Positions 6,856-8,534 of a stretch of DNA of 8,534 nt are shown here, one piece after another; position 1 is the stretch's first letter; each line of letters starts with the position of its first letter. Source of the stretch: Elusimicrobiota bacterium (GTDB lineage Bacteria; Elusimicrobiota; Elusimicrobia; UBA1565; UBA9628). The stretch covers positions 1 to 8,534 of the forward strand of contig JACQBB010000093.1 in the NCBI GenBank assembly GCA_016194625.1, given 5' to 3'. A model generated the notes under the pieces. That model was not told where the DNA came from, did no database searches, and saw nothing but the letters and a program-made list of their open reading frames with translations. A program made the translations under genes and the position numbers.

Positions 6856-7407
6856 CTAGAAGCCCTCGCGGCAGCGCGGGTCCATCGCGTCGCGCAGGAA
6901 CAGCCGCGCTCCGGGCGCGCGCAGCGCGAAGCCCCAGCGCTCGTGACCCCACAGCGGCGCGTCCTTCGTGTAGGCGAGCAGCAGGGGGTTCCCCTTCCCG
7001 CTCGCGTCGTAGGAGACGAAGCGCAGCAGCCCGGTCTCGGCCATCAGGTCGGACGACATCTCCACGCAGGAGCCGACCAGCCTGTCGCCGTCGGCCAGGC
7101 GCAGGCAGCGCCGGGCGGAGTTGGACACCGCGGCGTTCGTGACCAGGACCCACGGCTCCTTGAGCCCGGCGACCGTCACCCGCGCGGCGAACGGGATCTC
7201 GACGACGACCTTCTCGGGCTTCGGGTCGGCGAGGAACGCGTCCTTGCCGTCGTCGGCCGGCTTGAAGCGGTACGCGCCGGAGCGGACCTCCTCGACCGTC
7301 GCGGCCTGGAGCGCGGCCCCCAGGGCCTGATACACCGGCTCGCCGACCTGGTTGGCCAGGGACTTGAACTCGGCGCGCGAGCCCTTCAGCGTGAAGCCCT
7401 CGGGCAC
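6856..7407 (-). CDS. Body of an exported protein of unknown function (N-terminus frameshifted)
   Basis: The frame gives 183 residues from a GTG at 7407, but this is unlikely to be the true start. Protein-like sequence in the same frame continues upstream (ARLRAAILKGPRRGVGDPILGLK) to about 7515 with no usable start codon. A signal peptide lies further up in another frame (see the entry at 7386-7559). Adding one base near 7515-7523 would give a 234-residue preprotein. The body appears beta-rich, with Cys at 101, 114 and 179 of the 183-residue version, which could form disulfides after export. I do not recognise the family. The gene lies downstream of the kinase gene on the same strand, so they may be co-transcribed. 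Its TAG (6858-6856) is one base from the convergent PilZ stop. Confidence 0.7.
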   Translation of the reverse strand: MPEGFTLKGSRAEFKSLANQVGEPVYQALGAALQAATVEEVRSGAYRFKPADDGKDAFLADPKPEKVVVEIPFAARVTVAGLKEPWVLVTNAAVSNSARRCLRLADGDRLVGSCVEMSSDLMAETGLLRFVSYDASGKGNPLLLAYTKDAPLWGHERWGFALRAPGARLFLRDAMDPRCREGF

Positions 7408-7559
7408 CTTGAGGCCGAGGATCGGGTCGCCGACGCCGCGGCGCGGGCCTTTGAGGATCGCCGCGCGCAGTCTCGCGGGCTTGCGCGCCCGGCACGCGCC
7501 GCCGTACGCGGCCGACCGGCGGCTCCGGCCAGGAGCACGGCGGTCAGGAGGGCGCGCAT
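7386..7559 (-). pseudogene. Detached signal-peptide start of the exported protein (apparent one-base frameshift)
   Basis: The ATG at 7559 opens a frame of only 57 residues that begins with a good signal-peptide core (MRALLTAVLLAGAAG) and then turns into Arg/Ser-rich sequence typical of a wrong frame, ending at TGA 7388-7386. The downstream body frame becomes protein-like from about 7515. The two frames join sensibly if one base is missing around 7515-7523, giving an N-terminus such as MRALLTAVLLAGAAGSAAYG. This could be a true mutation or a sequencing/assembly indel in a GC-rich run. The ATG is 21 nt after the kinase stop. Confidence 0.55.
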
Positions 7560-7566
7560 GGGCGCC

Positions 7567-7572
7567 AGGATA
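7567..7572 (-). promoter_or_regulatory. Weak candidate -10 element (TATCCT) before the exported-protein gene
   Basis: On the minus strand TATCCT lies 7 nt before the ATG at 7559, the same arrangement as at the two divergent starts near 5150-5182. It matches TATAAT at four of six positions and fits the looser TANNNT pattern. The nearest purine-rich motif, GAGGA over the kinase stop, is 18 nt from the ATG, too far for a typical RBS. The evidence is weak on its own. Confidence 0.25.
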
Positions 7573-7580
7573 GCAAATCC

Positions 7581-8534
7581 TCAGGCCGCGCCGGCCGAGG
7601 CGCGGGGCGTCGCGTCGCAGGCCCGGTCGAACGCGTCGGCGAACGCGGCCGCGTCGGCGGGGCGCTTGGTCGGGTCGGGTTCGAGCGCGCGGGCGAAGAA
7701 GTCGTCCAGGCCCGGCGGCAGCGCGGGGACGCGGCGGCTCGCCGGCTCGAAGCGCTTGCCGATCTTCTGCTCCAAGAAGTCGGGGCCGTCGAACGGCCTC
7801 GTCCCGGTGAGCAGCTCGTAGGCCATCACGCCGAGCGAGTACAGGTCCGAGGCTTTCGACACCGAGCCCATCGCCTGCTCGGGCGGCATGTACGGCGGCG
7901 TCCCCGAGGCGATCGTCTGCGTCATCCGCGTGGCCGCGGCGCTCGCGCGGTGCGCGATGCCGAAGTCCATCACCTTCGCGCTGCCGTCGGGCGCGATCAT
8001 CACGTTGCCGGGCTTGAGGTCTCGGTGGATGATGTTCGCGGCGTGCGCGGCGCCCAGCGCGGCGGCGACCTCGCGCACGATGCGGCGCGCGGCGGGCACC
8101 GGCAGGACGCGGTCCTCGCGCAGGACCTGGTCCAGCGGCTTGCCGTCCACGAACTCGAAGACGAGGAACGGGTCCTTGCCGGGCAGCACCGTGTAGATGT
8201 GGGCCAGGTTCGGGTGCTTGAGCGCGGCCACCAGCCGCGCCTCGCGCAGGAAGCGCGCCAGGTCGTCGGGCGTGGTGGACGCGTCCTGGATCAGGCGCTT
8301 GATCGCGACGCGGCGGTCGAGCGTCAGGTCGTGGCCCGCGTAGACCACGCCCATCCCCCCGCGGCCCAGCTCGCGCTCGATCCGGTAGGTCCCGCCGAGC
8401 ACCGTCCCGGGCGCGAGGTCGCCGGCCGGGGCCTCGCCGCCGTCGGCGGCGGGCGCGGCGGCGCGCCCGCGCGTGGTCAGCGAGCGCGTCAGCTCGCGGC
8501 CGGCCTTCGTTCCCAGCAGGCCGAACAGCGTCAG
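7581..8534 (-). CDS. Serine/threonine protein kinase, catalytic domain (N-terminus outside window)
   Basis: A Hanks-type (PknB-like) Ser/Thr kinase of which 317 residues are visible; the frame stays open to the window edge. Counting from that edge, the kinase domain spans about 50-305: Gly-rich loop GRGGMGVVY (57-65), VAIK lysine (K79), helix-C Glu (E98), HRDLKPGNVM (170-179), DFG (190-192), a Ser/Thr-rich activation segment, PPE in place of APE (E219) and SDLYSLGVMAYELLTG. All catalytic residues are present and it is an RD kinase. A GTG at 8402 could serve as a start, but 44 more in-frame codons follow upstream, including LTLFGLLGTKAGRELTRSLTTRGR and a Pro/Ala/Gly-rich linker, so the gene probably extends further. 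Only ~12 residues follow the domain, so the kinase is C-terminal and any sensor or membrane part must be N-terminal. Confidence 0.93.
   Translation of the reverse strand: MTLFGLLGTKAGRELTRSLTTRGRAAAPAADGGEAPAGDLAPGTVLGGTYRIERELGRGGMGVVYAGHDLTLDRRVAIKRLIQDASTTPDDLARFLREARLVAALKHPNLAHIYTVLPGKDPFLVFEFVDGKPLDQVLREDRVLPVPAARRIVREVAAALGAAHAANIIHRDLKPGNVMIAPDGSAKVMDFGIAHRASAAATRMTQTIASGTPPYMPPEQAMGSVSKASDLYSLGVMAYELLTGTRPFDGPDFLEQKIGKRFEPASRRVPALPPGLDDFFARALEPDPTKRPADAAAFADAFDRACDATPRASAGAA

Noticed and set aside
6853..6866. Small inverted repeat (GGCT/AGCC) at the convergent stops of the PilZ and exported-protein genes
   Set aside because: Only a 4-bp stem with a 3-nt loop and no U tract; too weak to call a terminator.
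6943..7821. Plus-strand open frame antisense to the exported-protein and kinase genes
   Set aside because: The opposite strand encodes an unmistakable kinase domain here; the plus-strand translation has no recognisable feature.

Overview
The window is very GC-rich, gene-dense bacterial chromosome with almost no non-coding DNA; no stretch longer than about 35 bp lacks a gene. The two-subunit glycyl-tRNA synthetase, a lipoprotein with a lipobox, a PilZ protein and a Hanks-type kinase point to a Gram-negative-type bacterium. The phylum cannot be fixed from the sequence. A high-GC uncultivated lineage (for example Elusimicrobiota) is a guess only. No RNA genes, mobile elements, CRISPR arrays or long repeats were seen.

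Layout. (1) Positions 1-3177, plus strand: the tail of an unidentified gene, then glyQ and glyS, packed with overlaps or 1-bp gaps as one translation operon. (2) Positions 3174-5149, minus strand: a 142-residue protein of unknown function, translationally coupled to a glutamine-type NAD+ synthetase (nadE). nadE converges on glyS, and the two genes share a TTAA that serves as both stop codons. (3) Positions 5150-5181: a 32-bp AT-rich divergent promoter region. (4) Positions 5182-6854, plus strand: a 390-residue lipoprotein of unknown function overlapping (ATGA) a PilZ protein with C-terminal membrane helices. (5) Positions 6856-8534, minus strand: a Ser/Thr protein kinase whose N-terminus lies beyond the window, followed by an exported protein of unknown function whose signal peptide is separated from its body by an apparent one-base frameshift.

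Most of the content is ordinary housekeeping. Five points deserve a second look. The amidotransferase domain of NadE lacks the segment that should carry its catalytic cysteine. The divergent genes have -10 elements placed so that both mRNAs would be leaderless, and a third gene shows a weaker version. The exported protein is frameshifted. The lipoprotein and PilZ membrane protein form a coupled pair that may link cyclic-di-GMP to the envelope. The kinase has its catalytic domain at the C-terminal end. I found no clear evidence of a wholly new multi-gene system.
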